64,000 nucleotides of DNA from JANMEB01 sp041745295 (GTDB lineage Bacteria > Planctomycetota > Planctomycetia > Pirellulales > Pirellulaceae): the NCBI GenBank assembly GCA_041745295.1, contig JBGTJE010000019.1:1-64000 (forward strand), given 5' to 3'. Under the pieces are notes generated by a model. The model ran no database searches and was not told where the DNA came from. It was given only the letters and a program-made list of their open reading frames with translations. Below are positions 25,590-36,200 of the stretch, piece after piece (within the stretch, counting starts at the first letter, position 1; each line of letters starts with the position of its first letter). The translations under genes and the position numbers were made by a program.

Positions 25590-25757
25590 CACCTTCGCTT
25601 GGTCCGGCCGTGGTTATGGGCTCGCGTCAGGCAAATAGATTGATATTCGAATCGTTTGCCCCGAATCGGCTCGATGTCCGGCTAACGACCAAGCGATCGC
25701 CCGGAAGCAGTTCGTAATTCGGCAACGTAACCCGCTTATTCGATCCGAGCATTTCAG

Positions 25758-27392
25758 ATGAATGATATGGCTACAAAACAACCGATGGTTACCGCCCCTT
25801 CAGAAACAAGGCAGGTCAATGCTTTGCCGACGACAACGCATTCGACGTCGAATCGCGGAATGCGAATCGGGCGGGGACTTGTTCGGATGATTCCGACGCT
25901 CGTAATCTTCGCTTTGCTAATAACGATCGCGGGATGGGGGCATTTTCACGAGTGGAAAATTCCGAAATTCTCGGAGCTGACCAACGGCAAGTCGAGCGTC
26001 GGCGAAGCTTGGTGTGATGAACATGGAGTTCCTGAAGCCATTTGCATTTCCTGCAACGCAGAACTAATGCCCAAAGGGCAACTTTTTGGTTGGTGCAAGG
26101 AACATGGAGTGCACGAATGCGTGCTTCACCATCCTGAACTCGGGCAGCTCGCCTCTCTCGCGGAAATCACAGAGGACGATTTGGATCGTGCGTCGCGCGC
26201 GATCGCCGCGCGGCCGCGAACGGAAAATGACTCCGCTTGCAAGGTTCATTTGCGTCGCATTCAGTTCGCCTCTACTGACGCAGCGGATCGAGCAGGCATC
26301 GACATTGCGATTGTGGACCGCGGACCGATTGTCGAAACGATTAAAACTACCGGCGAAATCGTGTACGACCCGACCCTCGTTTCTCATCTGGCATCGCGAA
26401 CCGAGGGGACAATCTGGAGGGTGGAAAAAAATGTCGGCGAATACGTTAAGGCTGGTGATGTCCTGGCGTTTGTCGATGCCGCCGTAGTGGGGCAAGCGAA
26501 AGCGGAATTAATGCAGGCATTGGTTCAGCTAGAGTGGAATCGCAAAACGCTGCTGAGGCTCAGCGGCCTTGAAGGCGCGATTTCCGGGCATCGCGTACTC
26601 GATGCGGAAAGCGAAGTGGCCAAATCCGAAGTGGCGGTGCAGCAAGCGCTGCAAAAACTTTCGAACTTTGGCCTAGCGTTGGACGAAAGCGACTTCGAAC
26701 GACAGTCGGCTGAGGAACGAAAGATCTCGATCCGGTTTCTTGGAATTCCCGGCGACGCTGTCAAAACCCTTGAGCAAACCGCTTCGTCGTCCAATCTTGT
26801 GCCAGTTATTGCTCCGCGTGACGGTTTAATAGTTAAGCGAGATGCGGCCCCGGGAGAGATGGTTGGGCCGACCAGTTCGATCTTCACGATTGCCGACGCG
26901 AGTCGCATGTGGTTGCAACTCAATCTAAGACTGGAAGAGGCACAACGGGTTCAGATTGGTCAAAAGATCATTTTTCGGCCAGATGGTTCGGATGACGATT
27001 CGATTGGAACAGTCACATGGATTAGCACCGACGTGGACACTGGGACGCGAACCGTACAAATCCGCGGTGAGTTGGACAATTCTGGTGGTCAATTGCGGAA
27101 TGAGACATTTGGCGCGGGGGAAATTGTCCTGCGCGAGGAGTTTCAAGCGATCGTTGTGCCCGATAACGCAATCCACTGGGAAGGCTGTTGTCACGTCGCT
27201 TTTGTCCGCGACAAGGACTACCTAAAGGAAGGCTCATTCAAGGTATTCCATACTCGGTCGGTACGTCCGGGCGCGAAAATGAACGGCTACACCGAAGTTA
27301 TTGCGGGTTTGTTGCCAGGAGAAATTGTTGTGGCCAAAGGGAGTGGCATCCTCCGAGCGGAACTGTTGAAAGGCAACTTGGGGGCAGGCTGA
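25758..27392 (+). CDS. RND efflux adaptor with N-terminal WC-H metal modules, set B
   Basis: A 544-residue membrane-fusion protein. One membrane helix lies at about 44-62. It is followed by two small modules: W85-C86...H89...E93...C96-x-x-C99 and W112-C113...H116...E120-C121 with His124/125. The standard adaptor follows: lipoyl half-motifs (TEGTIWRVEKNVGEYVKAGDVL and PRDGLIVKRDAAPGEMV regions), a hairpin, beta-barrel and membrane-proximal domain ending in GLLPGEIVVAKGSGIL. The WC-H module recurs in the lipoprotein at 30724 in the same set, so the two may pass metal between them. It serves the CzcA-like permease downstream. Confidence 0.9.
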   Translation: MNDMATKQPMVTAPSETRQVNALPTTTHSTSNRGMRIGRGLVRMIPTLVIFALLITIAGWGHFHEWKIPKFSELTNGKSSVGEAWCDEHGVPEAICISCNAELMPKGQLFGWCKEHGVHECVLHHPELGQLASLAEITEDDLDRASRAIAARPRTENDSACKVHLRRIQFASTDAADRAGIDIAIVDRGPIVETIKTTGEIVYDPTLVSHLASRTEGTIWRVEKNVGEYVKAGDVLAFVDAAVVGQAKAELMQALVQLEWNRKTLLRLSGLEGAISGHRVLDAESEVAKSEVAVQQALQKLSNFGLALDESDFERQSAEERKISIRFLGIPGDAVKTLEQTASSSNLVPVIAPRDGLIVKRDAAPGEMVGPTSSIFTIADASRMWLQLNLRLEEAQRVQIGQKIIFRPDGSDDDSIGTVTWISTDVDTGTRTVQIRGELDNSGGQLRNETFGAGEIVLREEFQAIVVPDNAIHWEGCCHVAFVRDKDYLKEGSFKVFHTRSVRPGAKMNGYTEVIAGLLPGEIVVAKGSGILRAELLKGNLGAG

Positions 27393-27486
27393 CTGTGCGA
27401 ACACTAAACGGTTCAGTTGAACCGCTCGTTCGCACAAATGGAAAAGCATTCGAATCGGACTCTTGGCCAACCTGGAACACGAAATC

Positions 27487-30400
27487 ATGCTGAATTGGAT
27501 CATTGATTTTTCGCTCCGCAATCGAGTAATCGTTTTAGGCGCGGTGGCCTTGGTTATTGCGGCCGGAGTCTATTCATTACAGTTTCTTGACGTCGATGCG
27601 TTTCCGGACACGACCCCGGTTATGGTTCAGGTCAACACGACTGCTCCTGCCCTTTCGCCGGAAGAAGTCGAGAGGCAAATCACGTTTCCGATTGAACAGG
27701 TTATCAGTGGTTTGCCCAAGCTAAAAACGCTTCGATCCATCTCGAAGTTTGGTCTATCGCAGGTTGTCGTGACGTTCGAGGACGGCACGGATGTCTACTT
27801 TGCTAGGCAGCTGATCAGCGAACGGCTTACAAGCATCGACCTTCCAGAAGGAATCCAGCGACCTCGGCTTGGCCCGGTCTCGACTGGCTTGGGGGAAGTG
27901 TTTCACTATCTTGTGAAACTTAAAGACGTTGACATTTCTGCGCTTCCGCGCGAACGGCAAATCGAGAAACTGACCGAGTTGCGCACGTTTCACGATTGGG
28001 TTGTTAAACCGCAACTGAGAACTGTCCGAGGAACGGCAGAAGTTAACAGTTGGGGTGGCTTCGAAAAACAATTCCAGGTTCGAATTGACCCCGATCGGCT
28101 GATGAAGTTTTCGCTTACGTTTGACGAGGTTGTGGATGCTGTCAAAGCGAATAACCGAAATGTTGGCGGGGGAAATATCTCACAGAATACCGAGACGCTT
28201 CTTGTCCAAGGGATCGGCCGAACCCGCGACATTGACCAAATCAGGAATATCGTTGTTAAAGCCATTGACGGATCGCCAATCCGCGTTGGTGACGTAGCGG
28301 ATGTCCAGATCGGGCACGAAATCCGTCGTGGCGCTGTGACGGCCGATGGGCAAGGGGAAGTCGTCTACGGGCTCGGTTTCATGCTGATGGGCGAAAACAG
28401 TCACGTGGTGACCAATTCGCTCAAAGAAAAGATGCACGAAATTGCATCAGCGTTGCCCCCCGGAGTGGAGGTGCTCACCGTGTATGACCGGACCGAGCTC
28501 GTCGACCATGTCATTCAAACCGTTGAAAGAAACCTTTTGGAAGGCGGTCTGCTGGTCATTGCCGTGCTGTTCGTGTTTTTGGGAAATCTGCGGGCTGGCT
28601 TGATCGTCGCGCTGGCCATCCCGTTGTCCATGCTGTTCGCCTTTTCGGGAATGTTGCGGTTTGGAGTCGTTGCAAGTTTGCTCAGTCTGGGCGCGATTGA
28701 CTTTGGTTTGGTTGTCGACAGCTCTGTGGTGATGGTCGAAAACTGCGTGCGGCGATTATCCCACGGGATTCCTCCGGGCAGCTCGAAACTCGACGTTATT
28801 CGCGATGCCGCTGTCGAAGTGCGGAAGCCGACCATGTTTGGCGAACTGATCATCATGATCGTTTATTTGCCGATACTCACGCTCGAAGGCATCGAAGGAA
28901 AACTGTTTCGGCCGATGGCCTTGACTGTGATTTTTGCGTTGGCCGGTTCCATGTTGATGTCGTTGACGTTGATGCCGGTCCTCGCAAGTTACTTTCTGCC
29001 TCGGAAATTGGATGAACGGGAACCCGCACTGGTCCGGCTTATCAAATGGATTTATAAGCCCATTTTGCATTTCACGATGCATCAGAAAACGGCGGTCATT
29101 GGGTTTGCCATTTGCGTTTTGGCCCTAGCGTTCGGTTTAATTGCTCCCAATTTGGGTTCGGAGTTTGTTCCCAAGTTGTCGGAAGGCGCCTTGGCCATCA
29201 ACGTGGTGCGCTTGGCTGGAACCGATTTGGATGAATCAATCCGGCTTAATACTGAAATGGAACGTGCGGTTCGAAAGAATTTTCCCAATGAAGTCGAGCA
29301 CACATGGAGCCGCATTGGGAGCGCGGAAGTGGCGACGGACCCCATGGGGGTGGAACTCACGGATATGTTCATTACGCTTAAACCTCGCAGCGAATGGACG
29401 CAGGCAACGACACAAGACGAGCTAACAACGCTGGTCCATCAAACGTTGCGCGAATTACCTGGCCAACGGATTGCCATGACACAGCCGATCGAAATGCGTC
29501 TTAATGAAATGATCAGCGGCGTCCGATCAGATGTAGCGGTCAAACTGTTTGGCGACGACTTTGACGTTATGGTCGAGAAGGCAGACGAGATTGCGAAAAT
29601 CCTTCAAGCGATTGATGGCAATGCCGACGTGAACGTCGAGCAGATTACGGGACAACCGGTCTTGCAAATTAAGGTCAAGCAGGATGAAATCGCCCGCTAT
29701 GGTGTTTCCGCCACGCAAGTCTTGAACATAGTGGAATCTTTGGGAAGCTACCAACTAGGCGAAATATTTGAGGATCAACTTCGTTTTCCCTTAGTTGTCA
29801 GACTCCCCGAACATTTGCGGGCAAGCCCGGCGACGATTGGCACAATTGAGATTACCGGACCGTCCGGGCAACGAATTCCGCTTGAGCGACTTGCGGATAT
29901 ACAGGTTGTGGAGGGACCGTCAACGATTACGCGAGAATGGGGCTATCGGCGAATTACCATTTCGTCCAATGTCCGTGGTCGAGACCTTGGTGGTTTCGTT
30001 GCCGAAGCCCAACAACGAATTGCAGCCGGCGTTCAATTGCCCAGCGGGCGTTACCACTTGGAATGGGGAGGCCAGTTCGAGAACTTGATTAGCGCGCGCC
30101 AGCGTTTGATGATCGTCGTTCCATTGGCTCTCGCGTCAATTTTCATTCTCTTGTATTTGACGTATGGCAATCTGATCGATACGTTTCGGGTCGCAACGGG
30201 AATTCCATTCGCTTGGACGGGAGGGATCATCGCATTATGGATGCGGGACATGCCATTCTCGATTTCTGCTGCCATTGGCTTCATCGCGTTGTCCGGCGTT
30301 GCAGTGCTCGATGACATGTTGCTCGTTTCCACTATTCGCGCTTATCGAAAACGCGGGATGCCTCTGGAACAGGCGGTGGAAACTGCTGCGATGACCAGAT

Positions 30401-30690
30401 TACGACCCGTCTTGATGACGACGCTCGTGGCAGCCGTGGGCTTTTTGCCGATGGCTTTCAATACAAGTATGGGCGCAGAGGTCCAACGCCCTCTTGCCAC
30501 GGTTGTGATCGGCGGTGTGATTAGCGCCATGATCATGTCTCTGCTGGTTTTACGGGTCCTGTACATGGTGTTTGCGGGGCCGATCGGTTCGGCCGATCTT
30601 CGCAATACCCAGCGAACGATGGGCTTAGTCGAGAGCGGCGAGATCGTTCGGGAAGGTCCCCACGCCGAACAACTTTCTAAAGTGAGTTGA
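27487..30690 (+). CDS. CzcA-like heavy-metal RND permease, set B
   Basis: A 1067-residue RND transporter with twelve predicted membrane helices and two large periplasmic loops. The relay helix reads DFGLVVDSSVVMVEN with Asp405, Asp411 and Glu418, matching the spacing of the proton-relay Asp/Asp/Glu of CzcA, which exports Zn, Co and Cd. The two family-typical residues after the second Asp are Ser-Ser where CzcA has Gly-Ala. The ATG at 27487 is used; an in-frame TTG at 27463 is upstream. Together with the ZntA-like ATPase of the same operon this points to divalent cation export. Confidence 0.93.
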   Translation: MLNWIIDFSLRNRVIVLGAVALVIAAGVYSLQFLDVDAFPDTTPVMVQVNTTAPALSPEEVERQITFPIEQVISGLPKLKTLRSISKFGLSQVVVTFEDGTDVYFARQLISERLTSIDLPEGIQRPRLGPVSTGLGEVFHYLVKLKDVDISALPRERQIEKLTELRTFHDWVVKPQLRTVRGTAEVNSWGGFEKQFQVRIDPDRLMKFSLTFDEVVDAVKANNRNVGGGNISQNTETLLVQGIGRTRDIDQIRNIVVKAIDGSPIRVGDVADVQIGHEIRRGAVTADGQGEVVYGLGFMLMGENSHVVTNSLKEKMHEIASALPPGVEVLTVYDRTELVDHVIQTVERNLLEGGLLVIAVLFVFLGNLRAGLIVALAIPLSMLFAFSGMLRFGVVASLLSLGAIDFGLVVDSSVVMVENCVRRLSHGIPPGSSKLDVIRDAAVEVRKPTMFGELIIMIVYLPILTLEGIEGKLFRPMALTVIFALAGSMLMSLTLMPVLASYFLPRKLDEREPALVRLIKWIYKPILHFTMHQKTAVIGFAICVLALAFGLIAPNLGSEFVPKLSEGALAINVVRLAGTDLDESIRLNTEMERAVRKNFPNEVEHTWSRIGSAEVATDPMGVELTDMFITLKPRSEWTQATTQDELTTLVHQTLRELPGQRIAMTQPIEMRLNEMISGVRSDVAVKLFGDDFDVMVEKADEIAKILQAIDGNADVNVEQITGQPVLQIKVKQDEIARYGVSATQVLNIVESLGSYQLGEIFEDQLRFPLVVRLPEHLRASPATIGTIEITGPSGQRIPLERLADIQVVEGPSTITREWGYRRITISSNVRGRDLGGFVAEAQQRIAAGVQLPSGRYHLEWGGQFENLISARQRLMIVVPLALASIFILLYLTYGNLIDTFRVATGIPFAWTGGIIALWMRDMPFSISAAIGFIALSGVAVLDDMLLVSTIRAYRKRGMPLEQAVETAAMTRLRPVLMTTLVAAVGFLPMAFNTSMGAEVQRPLATVVIGGVISAMIMSLLVLRVLYMVFAGPIGSADLRNTQRTMGLVESGEIVREGPHAEQLSKVS

Positions 30691-30723
30691 TTTTATACCA
30701 AGTTTTTTCACTGGAGAATCGAA

Positions 30724-31074
30724 ATGCGTATTTCAAACAATCTACGATTCATGAGCATCGCGATGGTCGCGTCAGGCTTAATGCTCAGCAATGGTTGCCA
30801 ACGTGAGGTTACCAAATCAGACACTAATAAGTCCCAGGCGGTGGCAGCGGACGATCATTCGGGTTGGTGGTGTACCGAACACGGGATCCCCGAAGAGGTT
30901 TGTAGCATGTGCAGCTCCAAGGCCGCGGCCGACTTCAAGGCCAAAGGCGATTGGTGCGCGGACCACAATCGGGCCGAATCCCAATGCTTTATTTGCGATC
31001 CAAAGCGTGCCGAGAAATTCACCGCGCTGTACGTGGCAAAATACGGTACACAGCCTCCAGCCATTACGAAGTAA
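30724..31074 (+). CDS. small lipoprotein with two WC-H Cys/His modules, set B
   Basis: A 116-residue protein with a lipoprotein signal (LSNGC, Cys25). Two modules fill the mature chain: W49-C50...H53...E57...C60-x-x-C63 and W77-C78...H81...E85...C88-x-x-C91. The same pattern occurs twice in the set B adaptor. Each module offers three Cys and one His, suited to a Zn site. It lies 33 bases after the permease gene and 3 bases before the ATPase gene. Likely a periplasmic metal chaperone or buffer; not a named family to my knowledge. Confidence 0.8.
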   Translation: MRISNNLRFMSIAMVASGLMLSNGCQREVTKSDTNKSQAVAADDHSGWWCTEHGIPEEVCSMCSSKAAADFKAKGDWCADHNRAESQCFICDPKRAEKFTALYVAKYGTQPPAITK

Positions 31075-31077
31075 AGG

Positions 31078-33258
31078 ATGACCGCCCGCAGCCATAGCAA
31101 GCAACTAGCGTTCAGGATTCACGGGATGGATTGCGCTGAAGAAGTCGCAATTCTGAAACGTGAACTTGGACCGTTGGTTCAAACCGTGGAACAACTTCAG
31201 TTCGACGTGTTGAACGGCAAGCTCATTGTCGACGCTGCCAATAATCTCTCGCCTGAGAAGATTCTCCAAGCCGTCGCCAAGACCGGGATGCGCGCCGAAG
31301 CTTGGCAAGAACAATCGCGGAAGCCCGAAAGTAGCTTTGGGCAAACGTACGGGCGCTCGATATTGACGACGGCCAGCGGCATCTTTGGGCTCGCTGGATT
31401 TTTGAGTCACGTCGCGATTTCCGGTGGAGTTGCCGAATCGTTAGGTTCTGAGGGCATGGGGATCACGCACGGCGTGCCCGCCCTTTCTGTAATCCTCTAC
31501 TTGATTGGCATCGTCACGGGAACATGGTTTGTTTTGCCAAAAGCATGGCGGGCCGCGGCTCGTTTCCGACCTGATATGAACCTGCTGATGGTGGTGGCCG
31601 TCTGCGGCGCTGCGGCCATAGGCGAATGGTTTGAAGCGGCAACGGTCGCTTTTCTGTTCTCTGTTTCACTGCTATTGGAATCGTGGAGCGTCGGCCGCGC
31701 GCGGCGCGCCATCGCAGCGCTGATGAAATGGGCTCCTTCGTCGGCAAGAATTCGTGACGAACGTGGCCAGGAAAAGGAAGTCCTACCGGCCGAAGTAAAC
31801 GTCGGAACAGTCTTCATCGTTCGACCCGGGGAAAAGATCCCATTGGACGGCAAGATCGCCAAAGGTGCCAGCGCGGTCAACCAAGCGCCGATTACCGGTG
31901 AAAGCATTCCGGTGGATAAGGAGATTGGCAGCGACGTTTTTGCTGGAACGATTAACGGCGACGGCCTGATCGAAGTAAAGTCGACCAAGTCCGCCGATGA
32001 CACCACGCTCGCCAAGATCGTTCGCATGGTCGGCGATGCGAATTCTCAACGCTCGCCGTCGGAACAGTGGGTTGAGAAATTCGCTCGCTATTACACGCCG
32101 GCAGTCATGATATTGGCGTTGCTGGTACTCGTGATCCCTCCGTTACTGTTCGCCCAAGTCTGGTCGGATTGGCTTTATCGCTCGTTGATTTTGCTGGTGA
32201 TCGCCTGCCCTTGTGCTTTGGTCATTTCGACGCCTGTCTCGATTGTGGCCGCGCTCGCGTCGGCCGCAAAGAACGGCGTCCTGATCAAAGGCGGTTTGTT
32301 TGTCGAAGTACCGGCAAGACTGAAGGCGATTGCGATGGATAAGACGGGAACGCTAACTTATGGCAAACCCGAAGTGATTGACATCGTACCGCTCAACAAT
32401 CACAACGAAATCGAGTTACTGGAGCGTGCCGCCGCGCTGGAATCCCATTCGAATCACCCATTGGCTCAAGCCATCGTTCGCAAGGCGGTCGAACAAAACG
32501 TATCGATCCCACCTGCGGAGGATTTTGAGATCATTCAAGGCAAAGGGGCCCGTGGACTGGTCAATGGTAAATTGTTTTGGTTGGGCTCTCATCGATACCT
32601 TGAAGAACGCGGGCAAGAGACTCCCGAGGTGCACGCGCAATTAGAATCGTTGCAAAAAGCGGGGCGTTCGATTGTGGCGGTGGGCAACGATGAACATGTT
32701 TGCGGCTTTATTTCATTGGTAGATACGATTCGGGCGGAAACCACCGGAATTCTAGTCCAATTGCACGCGGAAGGAATCAAGGACGTCGCGATGCTGACCG
32801 GCGACAACTGGGGCACCGCCAAAGCCATTGCCAAAGTAGTGGGAATTGATTCGGTTTATGCCGAGCTACTTCCTGAAAACAAAGTCGAGGTCATTGAAGC
32901 GTTGGAAAAGAAATATGGCCAAGTCGCGATGGTTGGCGACGGCGTTAACGATGCGCCCGCGCTTGCGCGCTCGTCGCTTGGAATTGCCATGGGCGCGGTG
33001 GGAACGGATGCCGCTATCGAAACAGCCGACATTGCCTTGATGTCGGATGACTTATCAAAGTTACCCTGGCTCATCAGGCATTCCAAGCGCACGCTGTCGA
33101 TCATCCGTCAAAACATTACGTTTTCATTGGGCGTGAAACTCTTGTTCGTCGCCCTGACATTTCTCGGTTTCGCATCACTCTGGACCGCGATCGCCGCCGA
33201 CATGGGTGCGTCATTACTCGTTATCGTCAACAGCCTGCGTTTACTCCGTGCCGTTTAG
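31078..33258 (+). CDS. P1B-type heavy-metal ATPase (ZntA/CadA-like)
   Basis: A 726-residue pump. An N-terminal heavy-metal-associated domain carries GMDCAEE (16-22). The core has membrane helices from about residue 95, the TGES actuator loop, the CPC metal site in IACPCALVIS (about 374-383), DKTGT (about 421), the HP locus SNHPLAQ, and GDGVNDAPA. The last helix contains AADMGASLL, with the Asp that marks Zn/Cd/Pb-type pumps. It uses ATP to export divalent metal from the cytoplasm to the periplasm, where the RND set can pick it up. Its 3' end overlaps the convergent set C permease gene by 18 bases. Confidence 0.95.
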   Translation: MTARSHSKQLAFRIHGMDCAEEVAILKRELGPLVQTVEQLQFDVLNGKLIVDAANNLSPEKILQAVAKTGMRAEAWQEQSRKPESSFGQTYGRSILTTASGIFGLAGFLSHVAISGGVAESLGSEGMGITHGVPALSVILYLIGIVTGTWFVLPKAWRAAARFRPDMNLLMVVAVCGAAAIGEWFEAATVAFLFSVSLLLESWSVGRARRAIAALMKWAPSSARIRDERGQEKEVLPAEVNVGTVFIVRPGEKIPLDGKIAKGASAVNQAPITGESIPVDKEIGSDVFAGTINGDGLIEVKSTKSADDTTLAKIVRMVGDANSQRSPSEQWVEKFARYYTPAVMILALLVLVIPPLLFAQVWSDWLYRSLILLVIACPCALVISTPVSIVAALASAAKNGVLIKGGLFVEVPARLKAIAMDKTGTLTYGKPEVIDIVPLNNHNEIELLERAAALESHSNHPLAQAIVRKAVEQNVSIPPAEDFEIIQGKGARGLVNGKLFWLGSHRYLEERGQETPEVHAQLESLQKAGRSIVAVGNDEHVCGFISLVDTIRAETTGILVQLHAEGIKDVAMLTGDNWGTAKAIAKVVGIDSVYAELLPENKVEVIEALEKKYGQVAMVGDGVNDAPALARSSLGIAMGAVGTDAAIETADIALMSDDLSKLPWLIRHSKRTLSIIRQNITFSLGVKLLFVALTFLGFASLWTAIAADMGASLLVIVNSLRLLRAV

Positions 33259-36200
33259 CTTGGCTTGGAGTTTTCTCCAGCGGTGCGCCCGAACGCGATA
33301 GAAGAGGACTGGAAGAAGGAGATCGACGACTTCATCGGCGACGAGGATGCCGCCGAGCACTGGCGCGGCCATCGGTTGCATGATCTCGGAACCGACGCCG
33401 CTGGCCCAAAGCATCGGCGCGAGGCCAATCATCGTGGTTAGTTCCGTCATCAGCTTGGGCCGCAAACGATGGACGGCCCCCTCCATCACGGCCGCGCGGA
33501 CTTGTTCTAGCGTCATATTCTCCAATCCACCGCGCCGATCGATTGCTTCGCGCAAGTAGACCAAAATGACCAGTCCTCCTTGGGTCGCCAAACCGAAGCA
33601 GGCGATGAACCCAACCCAAACGGCAACGCTGAAGTTGTAGCCAAAGAGGTATTGAAACAGCACTCCGCCAAATACGGCGCCGGGGACCGTCAAGCACATG
33701 ACGATCAACGTATCCGCCAGGTCGTGGTAGACGATGTACAAGATCAGAAAGATGGTAAGGACGACGATCGGCACGATGATAGTGAACGTTCGCCGAGCTC
33801 GAAGTTCGTGTTCGAATTGACCCGTCCACTCGATATACATTCCGGCGGGCATCGAAATCTCAGTGGCAACTGCCTTCTGTGCTTCTTCGACAAAACCAAT
33901 GATGTCTCGATCGCGGACGTTCAGCCGAACAAAGGATCGAAGCAGGCCGTTTTCGCTCCGAATCATCGACGGTCCGGAGGTGATTCGAATGTCGGCGATT
34001 TGAGACAACGGAATTTGCAGTTGTTTTCCACTGCCCGAATCCGAATTGGCCGAAGAGTTCGATTCCTGTCCAGCATTCACGTTTGACTCGGGCATGGTGG
34101 TCCCGGTGTTGCTCGCCTGACCCGAATTCATTCCGGCCACCAACAAATTCTTGACGGACTCCTCGTCTTCGCGAAAGGCCCGGGCGTAGCGGATCCGAAT
34201 GGGAAACCTTTCACGGCCTTCGACCGTCATCGTGATGACGCGGCCACCAAGTGCCGTCTCGATGACGTCTTGAATGTCGCCAACGCTCACGCCAAATCGG
34301 GCCGCCCGTTCGCGGTCGATGTTGATTTCCAAATAGCCTTCGCCGACGACTTGATCGGCGGAGACGTCGACCGCTCCTCGCAATCGCTTGAGGATTGCGG
34401 CGATTTCCTCGCACTTGGCCGCAATTTTCTCGATGTCGTCGCCGAACACGCGGACCCCCAACATGGTGTTAACGCCGGTGGCCAACATGTCGATGCGATT
34501 GATGATCGGTTGCGTCCAGATATTACCCCAGCCTGGCATGCGGACCACCGAATCGAGTTCGGCGAGCAAACTCTCCTTGTCGCGCCGCCATAGCATCAAA
34601 CCGGACGCGAACTCATTTTGAACCGATTCGTGGACGCTCGTCAGCTGTTCAGGCGAAGGCGAGCCGGCCCACAGGGTCAGTTCTTTGGCTTTTCCCTGAA
34701 TGTTCTCGTGGGCCAATCGCGTGTACATGGGCGCTGCCTGGTCGAGCAATTGCCAATTGAGTTGCCGGACAAACTCGCTCCAAAGTCTATCGCGCTCAGC
34801 ATTCACTTTATCCAGCAACAACTGATTGAAGGATTGCCGTTCTAAGCCGAAGGCCTCACCGGCGCCTCGAAAGAACTCGATTATTGGATTTTCTCGAATC
34901 ACAAACGCGTCGGCATCGGCTTTGGCTTGACGACGCTCGACAAGCTGCCGGTGCACAATCAAGGCGATTTTTTCGACGGTCGGCGAATCGGCTGAATGGA
35001 CTAAGTATTCGCCAAATTGCTGGGGAACGAGAGATTCTAGTTCGACTGCAACTTGAGCCTTGACATGCTCGGATAATGTTCCGTTGGCAACAAACAACTT
35101 TACAACGTCGCCAACCACGGCTCGGATCAAATGCTGTTTGAGACGATCCTCAAATAACGCTTGCTCCTGCAAAACGACCGAGCGCATCATTTCGTCGAAG
35201 CGAGCGATGGAGATCATCGTGGCATCATTGATAAGTTGCTCTCGCTGTGCGGGCGATGCTTCGCTTGACAAGAAGTTAGCTCGTAACATTGCTTGAACAA
35301 TTCGTTTTGATTGCGATAGCGCGTCGTCGTAACGCAACTCGCGTTTGAGCCAGAATTCTTGCGGCCGAAGGTTGATCACGGTTTCCACCATGTCCAATGG
35401 TGCCGGATCCGTTGGCGTCTCGGCACGACCCGCCTTTCCAACCACGGATTCGATCTCGGGGAAAGCGCGAATCTCGGCGTCACGTGCTTTCAAATCGGCG
35501 GCCGCCTGCGTGACCGAAGCCCGCGGAATGGTAACGGGCATATCGAGAATGGAACCTTCGCTTAACGGTGGCATGAACTCACGACCGAGCGGAATCATCG
35601 TTTGTTTGGCAAACAAGCCAACGACGAGCAGACTGGCGATCATGGTTAGCATTGGCGCGAATCGAAGCTGCGCAGCGATCCTCACTACCAGAAAACTTGC
35701 GACGGCAATGACCAGCAGGGCAATCGCCAAGAGGATCCAGGATTTATCGGCAATGGCGCTAGGAATCCATGCCGGCTGCCAGCCTTTGAGAATTGCAATC
35801 AAAACCGGAACACTGACCGCCACAAACCAAAGCACCGCTACCCATTTCCAGTGCTTGCGAAATGAGGCCGCCTCTCCCCAAGCAGCCCACGAGCTCATTC
35901 CTAGCGCCAAGGCAAGGGCAAATCCGAACACCCAAGACGAACCGGTCGGAATCGAGCCGAGCAGACAGATCACACTGACCGTCCACACGACCGGCCAGGG
36001 ATGGTCTAAAACGAAGTTGAGTACCGGACGATAAATCTCGATCACGCGCCGAATCATCCAGCTGTCTTCTTCGTGTCGAATCCGTCCGCGCAACATCCAG
36101 GGAATAATTGCCGGGACGAGGGTAATCGCCAGGATGGCAACTCCGATCAAGGCGAACGATTTGGTGAAGGCCAACGGATGAAACATTTTGCCTTCCATTC

